A stretch of DNA of 64,000 bases from Rhynchosporium graminicola (GCA_900074885.1 FJUW01000001.1:868001-932000); one strand, 5' to 3'. Counted from the stretch's first letter, positions 10,928-23,804 are shown. The notes: generated by a model not told the origin, from the sequence alone. Made by a program: numbers and translations.

Positions 10928-12469
10928 ATGCACCTCACCACGAGCTTCCTCTCGCTCCCAGCATCTATCCTCCTCCTCATCGCCACACACAGCAGTGCTC
11001 AAACCCCTGATCCCCTCGAAATCCCAACTTCAGACCAATGGCCCTACAACCTCCCACCGCACGTCAAGTTCTGGCCCGAAGATCCACCCTCTCGACGCCG
11101 CGATCTAGAAGCTATCGAAAAGCATATACAGCTCGGAAGAAAGCCAGTAGGCGTCATGAAGATGAGCGCCGATGAAGGCGAGAAGTTTTACATGGAGTAT
11201 TGGCAATTTGAAGGGGAGCTAGGACAGAAAAAGGGCTTGTTTGAATCAAGGACTTTAAGTGCTGCAAGGTCCGTGAGTAAGGATATAAGGGATGAGGACG
11301 GGTCGGCGGGAAACGGGACTGCGGTGGTGAGGTTTAGGCCGCCGTTTATGCTGCACAGCGAGAATCCTTTTACAGAGTTGGAGTTAAGAGCTAGAAGAGC
11401 TTTGAAGGCTTCTGAGAAGAGGGATTTCACATGTCCGATTGGAACTTCTTCTTGCTCCGGAATTGGATTCCCAGGGAGTTGCTGTACGGGGAACGAACGC
11501 TGTTTTCAGATTACGGACACGGGATTAGGTCCAGTAGGATGTTGTCCTGCTGGTGCGAGTTGTGGAGGGGTTATCACGACTTGTGATGCGCCTAACACGG
11601 CTTGCTCTGCTGTGCTGGGTGGAGGGTGCTGTATACCGGGGTTTAGCTGTGTGGAAGGTGGATGTAAGAGTTTCCATTCCTCCTGCTTGCCTCTGGCTGA
11701 ATATTTAGACTGACTTGATATAGGTGCCTTGACACCAGCTCTAGTAGTGACTGCTGTTATCACCATGACTTTTACAGTTACGGCTTCCTCAACCACGCGT
11801 ACAAGTACATCACTTAGTACCGTGATATCAACTTCAGCTACAGCTTGTCCTCTTGGTGTACAGTCATGTCCTGCAAGTCTGGGAGGTGGTTGCTGTCCTA
11901 CAGATCGAGTCTGTGCTCTTGCATCGTGTGCACCTTCGTCTTCATCGTCGTGCTCAACCTCCACATCTCTATCTACGTACCTCACAACCACAACCTCAGC
12001 AACAGGCGTCGCGCCCGTCCGTCCAACAAGCGGCACCACTACCACCTCCAATCCGGTCCCAACAACCTGCCCGACAGGTTTCTACGCCTGTCAAGCATAT
12101 TACGAAGGCGGGTGCTGCCGCACCGGCCGCAATTGCGAAAAGACATCTTGTCCGCCTACAAGCTCAACGACTATCGTCAGTAGCGGCGTCACGATCGTGG
12201 TGCCTGTTGGCTCAGCAGCTGCGGTAGCTACCCCTACAGGAGTTTGTGCTTCTGGGTGGTCAACATGCGCGGCGAGTGTTGGGGGAAATTGTTGTCCGGG
12301 GGGCTGGGAGTGCGGGACTGCTAGTTGTTCGAGTGTAGGGGCGCAGAGTACGGCTGTCCAGCAGAAGTCTAGTCCGGGGATGGGAGGCAGGACTAGAGGG
12401 GAATGGAATGGTGTGAGGGCATTGATGGTTTGTGGATTGGTGGTTGTAGGAATCGTGCTTGGGATTTAG
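10928..12469 (+). CDS. Secreted GPI-anchored protein with five cysteine-rich modules
   Basis: Predicted cell-surface protein. Two exons (10928-11663 and 11724-12469, 60-base intron splitting a Cys codon) give 493 residues. A signal peptide is clear (FLSLPASILLLIATHSSAQ). Residues 25-165 form an N-terminal region of unknown fold with EDPPSRRRDLEAIEKH. Five cysteine modules follow, each of the form Cys-X5/6-Cys-X6/8-GG.CC-X4/5-C-X4-C; examples are ACSAVLGGGCCIPGFSC, SCPASLGGGCCPTDRVC, ACQAYYEGGCCRTGRNC and TCAASVGGNCCPGGWEC. They are separated by Ser/Thr-rich, probably O-glycosylated linkers. The C-terminus is a hydrophobic stretch (LMVCGLVVVGIVLGI) after a Ser/Gly-rich site, fitting a GPI signal. 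Chitin-binding or adhesin roles are possible but unproven. Confidence 0.85.
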
Positions 12470-15400
12470 TGAAAGTTGGGTATTTTGTTGATACCGGAGC
12501 TTAGATAGAGAGGCCCAGTACACAAGGTATGAGAAACGAGAATACGACAAAGTTATCTACTGAGTCTTGCACTCATGTTCCTTGAAAATACAGAACACTT
12601 GTTGGCGACCAATAAAAGCAAATTCCCCGCCCAAGTCAGACAGTCCAGCAATCACGTTCAACGTCAAAAAAATAGTGTGTATGATGCTGAAGCCTCAATC
12701 ATTATTTCCGTATGTCTTCTAATTTTGAAAGTCGGTGCCTTAATCAAGCATCTTCCTGGTGCGAAGTCAAAATATCATTTCAATCACAAGTGCTTAATAA
12801 ATTTCGCAAAGTCACCTAACCTACCCTCCCTCTTTTCAAAGTCAGAAATGTCTTCTTACACGACTTTCATTCGTGACATGATTATCATAAGAGTGAGTTT
12901 AGTAAAGTCATGGCTTCGATTCGTTTCGTGAGACTACTTGACGCGTTGCTGACATAGCGAGGTACGTGGATGGGCGGATTTTCTTGCGGATTATATTGAG
13001 GCTACTTCTTCCTTCTTGGATATGGGTCGTGGATAGTGTTTTACAGATGAGAGAGACGAGATAGCCGAGATGCGTATATATGTATGTATCTGAACTGGGT
13101 TTTGGGACGGACTGGATGCTTGCGCTCTTACGTTCATGAATCGGAACAGGGCTGGCGTTTTAGTTGGTGGTTATGGTACGCACTTGCATAAGATTAAGTG
13201 GAACTGTTATTTTGGCAGAACGGATATTTTGGGAGGCTAGCACTTCTCATCTCCAGTAGAGCGATTCAAGAGAAGTGTGATGAAGTGTTGTCTTGATTCA
13301 TTGAGTATCGTTTGTGTAGTCTTACATATTTGCTCTATGACTTAGAATGGGGTGTTAGTAAAGATTTATGTGGTGAGCTAGGTATGTGTTGTTTTGAAGT
13401 GCTATGCAGAGACATATAGGACGATGGAATCGGACATCAAATCCTTATGGAGGAGGAGAGGTGACTTTGCTTTCTCATCTTACGGCATGCAACGTAGAAA
13501 GGGCCATCAAGCTCTGTCTTACCGTGTGCTTATTCTTGGAAAACGAAAAGGATGAGTCGTCATGCTTTTGTTCATAACACTACTACTGTATAATAATAAG
13601 GCACCCTGCTTTCTGCATAGAACCCCAGATGTCCGCTCTTTCTGATACGACAGTGATTTGCAGCTTGCTCTTTCTGTAATTCTACTATCGTGGTGATGAT
13701 CGATTTCAAGATATCAGTCTCGGCTACAAGATGTCCAATCACTATTTCTTGTGTTGTGCCGGAATCTGCTTTTGAGTATTGCTTTTGTAATGGCCAGAGT
13801 CACGTATACTTCACATTCTTCTAGTTTGTATCTGCTTTCTGTAGCTATAGCTTTTACTTCCAGGAAATACTGAGCCAGAGAGTATGTATATATGTCATTG
13901 ACTTGATCATATGGTCGGCATGTAATGAGGCGGGCCTATTTTCTCTCTAGAGAAGGAATCATGTTTAAACCTGTAGTAACAATCATCGTCAGGTTATCAT
14001 TTTGCAAATATTATCACATATTTATCTGACTTTCAAGTATTACTTAAATAATGTCCTATGGCATATTCATGACATTAGCATCGAGTTACGATACGAAATT
14101 GTACCTGCCAGTTCCCCTTTCGCCCGATACGAACTTGCCTCTGCCTCGCAGCGATTGGTTCATAAGGTTTATAAAACCGATTGCCTGCGGCTCGACTTTA
14201 CATCTTTACAAATACAGATGGGTCTTACATACCTAATACTCCTCTGTCTGCTCTGTCAAATTGTACTCGTGAACTGTTAACCACCTGCCTATCTCATCAC
14301 TGCTTTCGAGAAATGTTGGACTCTATACAAGTCTACACAAGTCCAGGCAATACTCAGTGGGGATCAGACTGTTTTCTATTTCCCTACAAATCTGCTCTTG
14401 GCGAGAGATGACATAAGAGATTGGCTTTAAATACGTGTCATGGGAACTTGGGAGTAGCTGTGCGTGCGAGATGATTTGCCGAGCTTTCCGTTCTCTTGCA
14501 CAGGTTTTTTCATTTCTGGGTTTCATGTTTGTATACTCGATTAGGTCACTTGATATCGCGGCATCAACTTAGCAAGTCCTGCAAATATGGACCCAGGTAG
14601 TAGAACCAGGTAGTAGAAGAGGGCCACTGGGAAGCTCATCTTAGAGGGTTGTGGATATTGATGAAACAGTGTCTGACTGCTCTGCCATTTCATTGGCAGT
14701 TCAATCCAACTGAATGTAGCGTGGTGTTCTGCAAGGAAAAGTAGAGACATCGTCTTTGTCTCTGAGATTTCTTGCCTTTTTCAGGTACTCTTATATTCAC
14801 GAAACCGATTCTTATGAGCTGTGATCATTGTTACTTTGGCGACTTTCGAACGTAAGTCGTATGAGTATCAAGTAGTACTCTGAAGTAGTCCAAAATATCA
14901 CGGAGTACGCTAACGCAAAATACAGTCTCGAGCCCAGGCTCTTGCTTTTCCTTATACAAATAACAAAGTCCTGTCATCTTCAACTCAACTCATACTACTA
15001 ACCGGAATGCATATGGGCTTTGTCAAGATAAAATATTGGGCTACAATCTTTCGATAACGGAGTCAGTCTTCGCATTCGTCTCGAGGCTTCCGCTATGGAA
15101 GGTGTGGGTTCTAACAGAGGAGATGGGTTCCGATGGATTCTCCGGATGTAATGGGTAGAGGAAATCAACCGCAAAACTACATCAAAATGATTAGCAGGAA
15201 GCAAAATGACTATACGAAAGACGTGAGCAGACTTCACAATTGTGAAGAGAAACGCACCGATTCAATACTTACCAGAACTACAACAAAAGCTATCCAGGCT
15301 TCTTAATCACCGACTCATAGTCGAGACCCAGAGGGGAATCTTGAACGAGAAACCGAGCCTAGATTTGATCAATGCTGGCACCAACGCCACAATTCTGAGT

Positions 15401-18080
15401 ACCAATTTTGACTATGCTGACCAACTCCTTGCTCGTTTGTGCGACAGTATCTTTTAAAGGCGTCCAAGATAAATCTGTTATTCTCTCACGCTCGTCATAA
15501 ACAGCAACGCTGCTGTTGATGAGAGTGTTAAGCCTGTCCATCGAAAAGAATCGTAGTACACATCGGTGTGGGTACACTTTTTCTGATACATAATATTTCC
15601 TGAGGTTTGCGTCTGAGCCTCAGGTCCATTTGAAGTTAATCTTTGCTGACATCCACAGCAGTGCATTCACCCTGACAATGATGGTTACGTGAAAATGGCC
15701 TCGGCCTAGAACCAAATGATAAACCTTGTTGAACACTGACTCAACAAGATACTTGACGCTAATGTCGGTCAGAATTGCAACGGCGAGGTACATTTGCGAC
15801 AAGTCCAAGGGCCCTTGTGACGACCCTTATCAGACTCAAGCAGGATCGGGATTCAACGATGGGCCTCACATGCACGAGCAAGCTTCACCGTCAGTGATTG
15901 ACCTATCATAGTCTCTGTGGAATAATTCTAGGTTTCTAGGTAGTGCCGTTGCTATCGCAGGTCACAGTCACGACGATGTTCGTTACGCAGAAGTATGATA
16001 ATATCTCCTGTTTTGCCATATCATGCTGAAATTGCCGCTGATGAATGGCGACGGTTTGGATGATGTAAGTATGCACTGTAATGTTACAGTTCCACACCTT
16101 GGAAGGATTAAAGACCAAGCTGGTTTCTTCCTTAATACTTATATGTCTGGGTCGACGAGAAATCCATTCTCAGAGTCGCGCTGAACTTTGGTGAAGGGAT
16201 ATTTAATTCCCTATGGAATTTCCGTTCACGATATCATCCACTCTCCTGTTTGAAGACTGGCGCTTAAGGGGGTAGTGAGGCTGGGTATCCTGGGGGGAGG
16301 CGCATTCGACGATTAATTTTCAACGAACAATAAATTTTACACCCGGAAGTGGCGGCAGTAACATGCCAGTAAATCACCAGATATTGAAGATCTAATGGGT
16401 TGCCATTAAGTTCATCAGTAAGTCGACTGTGCAGCTGTCTGCTCTCTGCCCATCACTAGCTAGCCTTTGGCACTGATATCTCGTGGTTTTAAAGTGGGAA
16501 TGACTTCCCATGACGCCTTCATCAGCAGTATTGCAGCATTCGGATGATCGTTTACGACTTCAAGGCAACTCATCGACCTTTCTCAAAAGTAACAGTTTCA
16601 TGGTATCTCAAGGCCGAGAGGTTCCATGGCATCCCTTTTTCTTTAAAAACTATTTTGCATGTATCCCTAGCTAATGTTCCCATGCTGCCTTACAAAACTC
16701 GCTACGCGCGACAGGTCAGAAGATGAGGCTATTCGCATACTTACATCGAAGGATACAACGACTTAGGATATACTCTAGTCTCGACCTTACCTTCGCTTTT
16801 TCCTATGTGTATATCATCTCTACTTAGGTACTAGTAACCAGTCTATACGGGGGTACAGCGGACAAGTGTTAGGGACTTGGTGACTTTACTGTAAAAGGGA
16901 AGATAAGAGTACTTAGACAATGGCCATTTTCGTAGAAGGAAGTCACTTCATTTTAGGGATTTTTGCACTTTGAGTTGAAAACAACACCCCTAGTGAATGA
17001 CAGGTTATAACATCTAATAGCTGTACCTCCGTATTCTACCCTCTCTCCTTGAACACTTTTCCTCCATTTTATCCTTTTCAGTACCCTCGCCACCCCTGTG
17101 TATCAAGTTAGCCTGCCCTCCTCACCCGCAGGCTTCACGCGTATATCCTTTCGAGGGAACTCCTCCCTACCCTGTTACTTCGAGTATGAAATAGATTCTT
17201 CCTGTAGTAATATCCTCATGAGGATCTACAATTTATTTGATACCCTTGATACTCCTAGTGCTCTTAATACTCTACGAATAAAGAAGTCTCATGAGGCACT
17301 GATTTGGAAATGCCTGCTATTTATAGGTTAACAGCCTTTGGCACAGGGCGTCGTGCGTTCCTGGCTATGGATGCGTACAAAATAGTGTTTAAGAAAAAGG
17401 AACACATCGAAAGCAATCGGCCGGGAGGGGAGGGGGTCCTATTCCTGTCATTCGTTTGTAGACCTGGAATTCATTTCCTTGACTTTAGTATAGCTCTAGT
17501 AAGATTACAACTACGATATTTAGCTAGATCAAAATATTTGACTTCTATGGCCGTACGTGCCTGATTTGGATGTACTGACTTTTGCTTGGAAGCGATTAAT
17601 ACTCATCTAGTAATTCGGTAGGATGATAAACCCAATAAAAGCCGAAGTGACTGTCAACCTAATTCTTGAAAACCGTTAACTCGCTTGTTGTGAGGGAAAA
17701 CAATTCGCTTCATTTGTACGGAAGTCAGAAGAGACGTGACACCTCATGCTGCCCCCACTCTTGTGGTCACGTTGATTTCTTATGATGTGGGATTGATTAC
17801 CAAAACTATCACATCTCAACCTCTTCCAGAATAATGCCAAGCCCCGTAATTGTCCCCTCCCGAATCGAGAACATGCAAATTACAGTTTTCTTGGTAATTA
17901 GCATCTAGGCGCGCTAGCACGCGAGCAGCAAGCCTGCAACCGAGTTTATAAGGCTGAATTACGTCTTGGTCCCGACCCCAGAGATGAGTAGGCACCGTCA
18001 AAATCAATACTTGTTTCTTTGAACCATCGCCTGTGGAACACACCACCCCTTCGAAACCTGAATATCTCTCAAGGTACAAG
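12470..18080. other. Gene-poor region
   Basis: About 5.6 kb in which I cannot support any gene. Open frames are short (under about 120 codons), lack conserved motifs and do not link by plausible splicing. No tRNA-like cloverleaf, long repeat or transposon-related motif was recognised. It may contain decayed sequence or non-coding transcripts. Confidence 0.5.
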
Positions 18081-18560
18081 ATGGCAACCACCGCCCGCGC
18101 CCCTATAAACCAGCCCGCCCCCCAAGCCGCGACCACGACCGCGATTGCGGCGCAAACACAAACCGATACTCAAGCTATACTACACCTTCGCGGCGCGCCT
18201 TTAAACAGCGAGAGAGGCAGTTCGCGCCGGCGCATACAATGGGCAGAAGATGTAGTGGATAACGAGGGCCTGGGCCGCAAGAAGAGTAAAGTGTGCTGTA
18301 TCTACCATGCGCCGAAAGGGATCGATCAGAGTTCCGATGAGAGTTCGAGCGATAGTGGCAGTGATAGCGAAAGTGGAGATGATGGGACTGCCAGGCCGGT
18401 AGGGGGAAAGAAGGGAGGGCAGGGTGACCAGTGTGGACATGGACATGAGCATGGGCAGAAGGGAGGGAAGGGGGCTGGAGAGGGAAGTCAGCGGAAGAGG
18501 AGTCCGAATGCTTATGAACGGTTACCAAAGGTCAAAGAAGCACTGAAGAAGGAGAAGTAG
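18081..18560 (+). CDS. YPI1: Type 1 protein phosphatase inhibitor, Ypi1/PPP1R11 family
   Basis: Ypi1 binds the PP1 catalytic subunit Glc7 in the nucleus and modulates its activity. The uninterrupted 159-residue frame contains the family core: RRIQWAEDVVDNEGLGRKKS followed at once by KVCCIYHAPKGIDQSSDESS. The RIQW tetrapeptide corresponds to the PP1-docking RVxF-like motif, and the CCIYH motif is a family hallmark. The N-terminus is Ala/Thr/Gln-rich. The C-terminal half is Ser/Asp-rich, then Gly/Lys/His-rich (GHGHEHGQKGGKGAG), and ends in a lysine-rich tail. I chose the ATG with context ACAAGATGG; an in-frame ATG lies 48 bases upstream (18033) and would add 16 residues. No intron is needed. 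Confidence 0.93.
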   Translation: MATTARAPINQPAPQAATTTAIAAQTQTDTQAILHLRGAPLNSERGSSRRRIQWAEDVVDNEGLGRKKSKVCCIYHAPKGIDQSSDESSSDSGSDSESGDDGTARPVGGKKGGQGDQCGHGHEHGQKGGKGAGEGSQRKRSPNAYERLPKVKEALKKEK

Positions 18561-20058
18561 GTGAGGTCTAGCTATATACGACAGCTCGCGGGAACTAAAC
18601 ATTGGGACGATGATTTTACGATCGGCGCAATATGGGCATGAATGATGATGAAAGGAACTGGACATGGCGTATGGAGATTGAGTCTACGTTAAGAGCATCC
18701 CTCTTGTCTTAGTAATTGGCAAGGCTTTGGCAACTATCGAGATGCATCTTTGCTGTGCATGATGACATGGCTAGAATGACAAGCAATGGTGTGGTACCTT
18801 TATCAGACTTCTGTCTGTCACTTTGATTTATACTTCTATCACTTTGAAGATCGCAATTTGCCTCGACAGGTTTTCTTGAAAGAATTTGCTATCGGTCTTT
18901 CAGTATTCTGCATCGCTGCTTCTCAACTCAAATTTAGGCTAAACTATCAAGTGCTCATCGAGCCAAATACACTCCGCGCCTGGTGGTGAAGGGGAACTCT
19001 GTTTGGAAAACACCGCTTTGCATCTCCTGTCGGCAGCTTTGAATGAGCGCTAGTTGGCAGTAGGCATCGCGCTTCACATTCATTTACTGCCAAGACAGTC
19101 AAGCATCCTGTTTTTTCTTTCTTTTTCTTCTCTTCTTAGTCAGCACATACATTAGCGATTGTTCCCGCCACAATATGTTCGAAACATCAATAAAGATCGT
19201 GGTGAAACCTCGGGCCGCAGGAGCAAGCAGCTTGAAATACTTAGTAGCTGGCTAGTCAACTCCATCGACGTGAAACGATCGGACAAAGGCTATGGCTTGT
19301 CCACTTCTCATTGGTGGGTTCCCGACTCCCAACTATCCTCGAATCAGAACGTCATTTGCCCTTATTGCGAAGATAGCCTCAACTTAGTTTGAAAATGCTG
19401 TCATCTCCTCAAGCCACATGGCGACGGAAAATTCATGTTTATCCTTTTCGGAAGTTGACTCGCCGCTGGGTAGTACAGAATCAAGCAGGGGAAGTATTGG
19501 CCAATCGATTTCCAGCTCTGCGATTCCGAAACAAACTCTATGAGTCTTTAAGCGACTCTCCGTATATGGGTGTCATAACGTGACAGTCGTGGATAGTGGA
19601 CCCATTACCTTGATTGGAGTAAAGTGTTTACTGTTTTGACATTCCTGGCCAGACGACTAATTCGTCCTGTATCATTAACTGAGTATCCATTTCCGAGATT
19701 GCTACTTTGCTCGCGATGATTCATGGCCCGTTTCTTGGATACAATACTGGGGGGTAAGAGGTGGAGAGAAACGTCTATAACCCCTGGAAGATCTTTTTGC
19801 CGAACTCTTTAGCAGCCCTCATCTGTCGACTGGAAGTCCCCGAGCGAAATTCTCCGCGCATAGTGTTCGGGAAGTTTCTACGTCGAGATGTATAAACTTC
19901 CCCATGTCGGATAGTGGATCCTCTCATCTCATTCTCTGATAGATAAACCGCCGACTTGTCTCGAGAAACATAGTCCTGCTGGCTCGCACTACACTCTCTT
20001 TCATCCTAACCACACTCTCTTTACTTTTCTCCACACTCTCTTGTATACGCAGCTAGCC
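18561..20058. other. Intergenic region upstream of the pectin methylesterase gene
   Basis: About 1.5 kb; only short anonymous open frames. The last about 150 bases are pyrimidine-rich (repeated CACACTCTCTTT-like tracts at 19990-20045), a typical fungal core-promoter or leader feature for the following gene. Confidence 0.5.
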
Positions 20059-21095
20059 ATGCGTTTCCTTCTTGCTCTAAGTTCGCTGGTTACAGCCGTT
20101 TTCGCCGTCGGGAGGACTTCAGCTCCAGCTGGTGCACTAACTGTCGGAAGTGGAGGAAAGTTCTCAACCGTAAGCTCTACAACAAAACTCGAAAAAGCCC
20201 CAAAGTAACCATTGTATAGATTCAAGCTGCTGTACACTCGTTGAGCACAACATCCACAGGCTCCCAGAGCATTTTCATTCTCCCCGGCACTTACAAGGAG
20301 CAAGTCATCATTCCAGCTCGGAAAGCAATTCTCAAGATATACGGCTATACGCAAGATACCAGTAGCTACACCGGAAATCAAGTGACTATCATTCATGGTG
20401 CCAGTCTCAAAAACGGCGCCCCAAACAACCGTTTGACAGGCACTGTGGTTAACGATGCCGCCAATACAGCTTTCTACAACATAAACATCAAGAACTCTTA
20501 TGGAGCAGGCGCGCAAGCTGGCGCCTTGTCCGCATACAACACGAATCAAGGATACTATGGTGTCGCCTTGTTCGGATATCAGGACACTCTCCTGTCTCAG
20601 ATCGGGAATCACATCTTCGCAAAGTGCTACATTGAAGGCGCCGTTGATACTATCTACGGTCAGCAAGGCCGAGCTTGGATCACAGCCTCTGATATCCGTG
20701 TCAATGGTGTAGGAGCAGTGACTGCCAGCGGACGACTCTCGGGCAGTGATGTATCATACTACGTGATCGACAAGTCATCCATCGAAAAGACCCCCAACTC
20801 ATCGGTTCCACCGGCTACGGTCCATCTCGGACGCCCATGGTCACAATGGGGACGAGTCTTGGTGCAGAATACCGTTCTGAGTAGCATCGTTAACAGCGCT
20901 GGATGGAGTGTTTGGCATCAAGGTGAGCCAAGAACGTCCGCTGTTACGTTTCTGGAGTATGGAAACTCTGGACCTGGTGCTGCAGGCCCCCGTGCGTCAT
21001 TCGCAAAGAAAGCTGCCGCTCCTGTCACGATCCAGTCGATTTTGGGAGCTGGGTATGCTGGCTGGGTGGATATGGCCTATCTTCCTAAGAAGTAG
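20059..21095 (+). CDS. Secreted pectin methylesterase (carbohydrate esterase family 8)
   Basis: Pectin methylesterase demethylates homogalacturonan in plant cell walls, preparing it for polygalacturonases and pectate lyases. Exons 20059-20169 and 20220-21095 (50-base intron inside GGKFST/IQAAV) encode 328 residues, the usual size for a single-domain fungal enzyme. A signal peptide is evident (MRFLLALSSLVTAVFAVG). The right-handed beta-helix signatures are present: LPGTYKEQVIIPA, then ALFGYQDTLLSQIG with the first catalytic Asp in QDT. Next come GAVDTIYGQQGRAWI with the second Asp (VDTIYG replacing the commoner VDFIFG) and VHLGRPWSQWGRV with the substrate-binding Arg. It appears complete and catalytically competent. 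The gene stands alone, with no other pectin gene adjacent. Confidence 0.95.
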
Positions 21096-22220
21096 GGTTC
21101 AAGCGACTGGACCCTTGAGTACGGGATTGAATTTTGTAGGTGGATTAGGAAGTTGGATTCAATGTATATACTTTTCATAATCTTCAGCCCAGCAGCAAAT
21201 GCTGGGGAAAGGGCAGTACCATGGGTATATTTAGTAACTTTGCAAAGCCTAACAAAGCCCTTTCCATCAAAGTCGTCTACAGAGGTACGAGTCGCATAGA
21301 GAGATTCTAGCAAACGCGGCAATACAAGCATTAATTAACCTACGTCGACGCTAGAAATCTCGTACTTGTGTTTCCTGCCTGTGAAGCATACTCAAATACA
21401 GAATCGCAAAAGTTTGTGAGAATTTTTATTGCGCCGTGGAAACAAAACCAGGAGACTGTTGTACGGCATTCTTCTAGTACTTATCCAGAGTTACAAAAAC
21501 CGTCTAGAACTTCTCCTCTTCTGAATTATGTAGGGGTGTAAGGCCATCTCATTTTTTTTTTCTTCGCTTTACCGTACTAGAGGGCGTTTGCAGTTGGTCT
21601 CGTACAGCCCCGTTCCTTCATAGAAAAAGTATGGGACCAATCCACGAAAGAAAAGACTTGAGAGTGGTACGTCTCTGGAAGCGTAGTTGTATTGTAAAAA
21701 AGATTTGGAAACCATGAGAAGAAAGCTATAGAAACAAAAGTCCGTGCGCTAGCTAGCTAGTGGAGGTCAGGTGCCATCACAACGGTTCATTGGAAAACAT
21801 TAACTTGCAGTTACAACGGTGTACGAAATCCACTGCAGAATCCCTGTCGTACCTTTCGTACCTTTCGTACACAAATCATGCCAGTCTCGCTTAACAGAAA
21901 ACCATACTGGGCTTTACCGACTCCCTTAGAAAACGGCTAGGCAAACGAGACTAACAGAGAGTCGCCTCTTGAGCACAACACTCTCGAGGAATTTCAGATG
22001 GGCATAAACAGACAACTGTGGAAGTATAAACTCGAGCGCACGGTTATAGATTGCGACAATCTGAGAGTCACTGGACGCAACTAAAGTAATCCTTCAACCA
22101 TGGTCATAAAGGATGTCAAACTAAGACAACGATATAATCTTCACCAGCCACACAACCCTCCCCGGAAACGTATGGTAATTTAGTAACGGGACCCATCATA
22201 CCTGTTATTGTGAACCTTTC
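21096..22220. other. Intergenic region, no gene seen
   Basis: About 1.1 kb between the pectin methylesterase and the HET relic. Contains a short tandem decamer (next entry); nothing else recognised. Confidence 0.5.
21848..21870. repeat. Short tandem decamer
   Basis: The unit CGTACCTTTC occurs about 2.3 times in tandem. Confidence 0.7.
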
Positions 22221-23520
22221 CTACTCACTTGATGGATTATCGGGAGTGACAACTCCTCCTACAGCCTCCCCGATCATGGTTTCGTGAACATACGTAGGAG
22301 GAACGACCCTGAGATGAGGACCATTGTCCCGCCGCAGAATCATCTGTATCGGAATCCCAAAGAGAATCTGAACCCCGTCACTAGGCCCCGCAGCTGCCTT
22401 ACCCTCCGTGATTGCAAGCCTGTATTGCTGGATGGGTCCCAATTTGGAGCCAAAAGTCAGGCCTTTGACAGTTCATCCACGGTGTAGAGAAGCTTTGTCT
22501 AGGTTAGGAATGTAGACTGTTATATGTGTGTAGGGCAAGAGTCGAACAATTGTGCTGTACTTATTCGCAAGTGTTGTCTCGTGTCCTGATGGCATAACTT
22601 CGCCATTGTTGTTGTAGTCAATGACAAGATTCAATGAACCATCTACTCGGTTTCTTGGGTCCGTAACTTGTAGGCCTTGTCATATCGCAGCATACCTAAT
22701 AAGTAGGTGGGACAGGTGCTCAGCGCGGTCTGCCACCTCTCTGGGACTAGCTGCTTTATAGCTTCGGGCTTGTGTAGTGAATGGTCCTGTTTTAGTGTTG
22801 GTAACATCAACAGGAACTTTATGTTTCAGCATATCTTGCTACATACCGATGATTTTCGATAATGTTTTGGTAATGCGCATCTTATTCTCAAGCGTTGCCG
22901 ACTTGTCCGGGATCTAAAAAAGGCTCTTGCATTGGCATGACCTGCAGCAGAGTTGCGACTAAATTTCATTAGGTCGTCTCCCGGTATTGTTACTCCACGA
23001 AATTAGCATTCTAGCTTTGATGAATAAACCAATTCTTGTTGTACCCATAGTCTCTCCAATGCGGCTGTTGAAGTAGCGGGATGAGAGGTTCCAAGAATCT
23101 GGGGTCATCTTTTATGTCGCCAATTTGGGGCTTTCTCCAAGACTCGGGAGCCTTTGCAGAAACCTACTTTGAAGAGAAAGCTCAACATCGATCCAAACGA
23201 ATAGAAGCCTGGCTCGAGATGAGATATCCTTCGTCAAGTTTATCTGGCTGTTGATTTCGCTTTGGTCGGTGTATATCGCTTCAGTGCAGAGTTTCCCATT
23301 CCGATTTGCAATTTCATATATGGAGCATTGTCCAGCGACACGGCAACTGAAAATGCTTGATCTTAATTGGGGTTATGAGCCGAGCGACCGAAGGATCTCC
23401 CAACATGCAAGAAACAAAATCGTACAATGTTGGTTATTCGACGGGTTCAATTGCCAATAGACATTGTAGGGAATCGTCAACTGCACCGGGTCAAAGAGAT
23501 AAGATCATAAGATGCGGATA
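22221..23520 (-). pseudogene. Decayed HET-domain (heterokaryon incompatibility) gene
   Basis: HET proteins trigger fungal non-self recognition and cell death. On the minus strand the family blocks can be read in order across broken frames. First is PGAVDDSLQCLL, then LYDFVSCMLGDPSVARLITP, where relatives have a YEALSYVWGDP-like block. Then come PIKIKHFQLPVSLDNA and YTDQSEINSQINLTKD (the INQ-type block). The last 73-codon frame ends with IQMILRRDNGPHLRVV and PTYVHETMIGEAV, like the YVHGIMNGE end block of HET proteins. At least two in-frame stops lie in the first 100 codons, the frame shifts around 23.3 kb, and more stops lie in the middle. The individual matches are by eye, but their correct order makes chance unlikely. 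No intact reading frame could be assembled with introns. Confidence 0.7.
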
Positions 23521-23761
23521 TCACCAGTTGATACCAAGTGGTAATTCTCGACTTAAGCTGTGAGGAAAAGAGTCGACTCAGCTTCAGCCTGTGATAGATT
23601 TGGGGGAAAGCCTCCATTTCCTAGCAGAGCCTACCTGACCCTTCTGTCAGAGGCGAATAAAGAAATTTACAATGCACGCTGTCCATATTGGAAGGGGGGT
23701 GAAGAGTCGGTGGCTTTGGGATAATCGCTTACCGTGTGTTCATAGTGTTCAACTACATTGC

Positions 23762-23804
23762 TGATCAAGCAATGCTCTGATCAAGCAATGCTCTGATCAA
23801 GCAA
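23762..23804. repeat. 16-base tandem repeat
   Basis: The unit TGATCAAGCAATGCTC is repeated about 2.6 times in direct tandem. Confidence 0.9.

Noticed and set aside
23762..23804. CRISPR-like array or phage attachment site
   Set aside because: A direct 16-base tandem repeat without spacers in fungal nuclear DNA; ordinary minisatellite.
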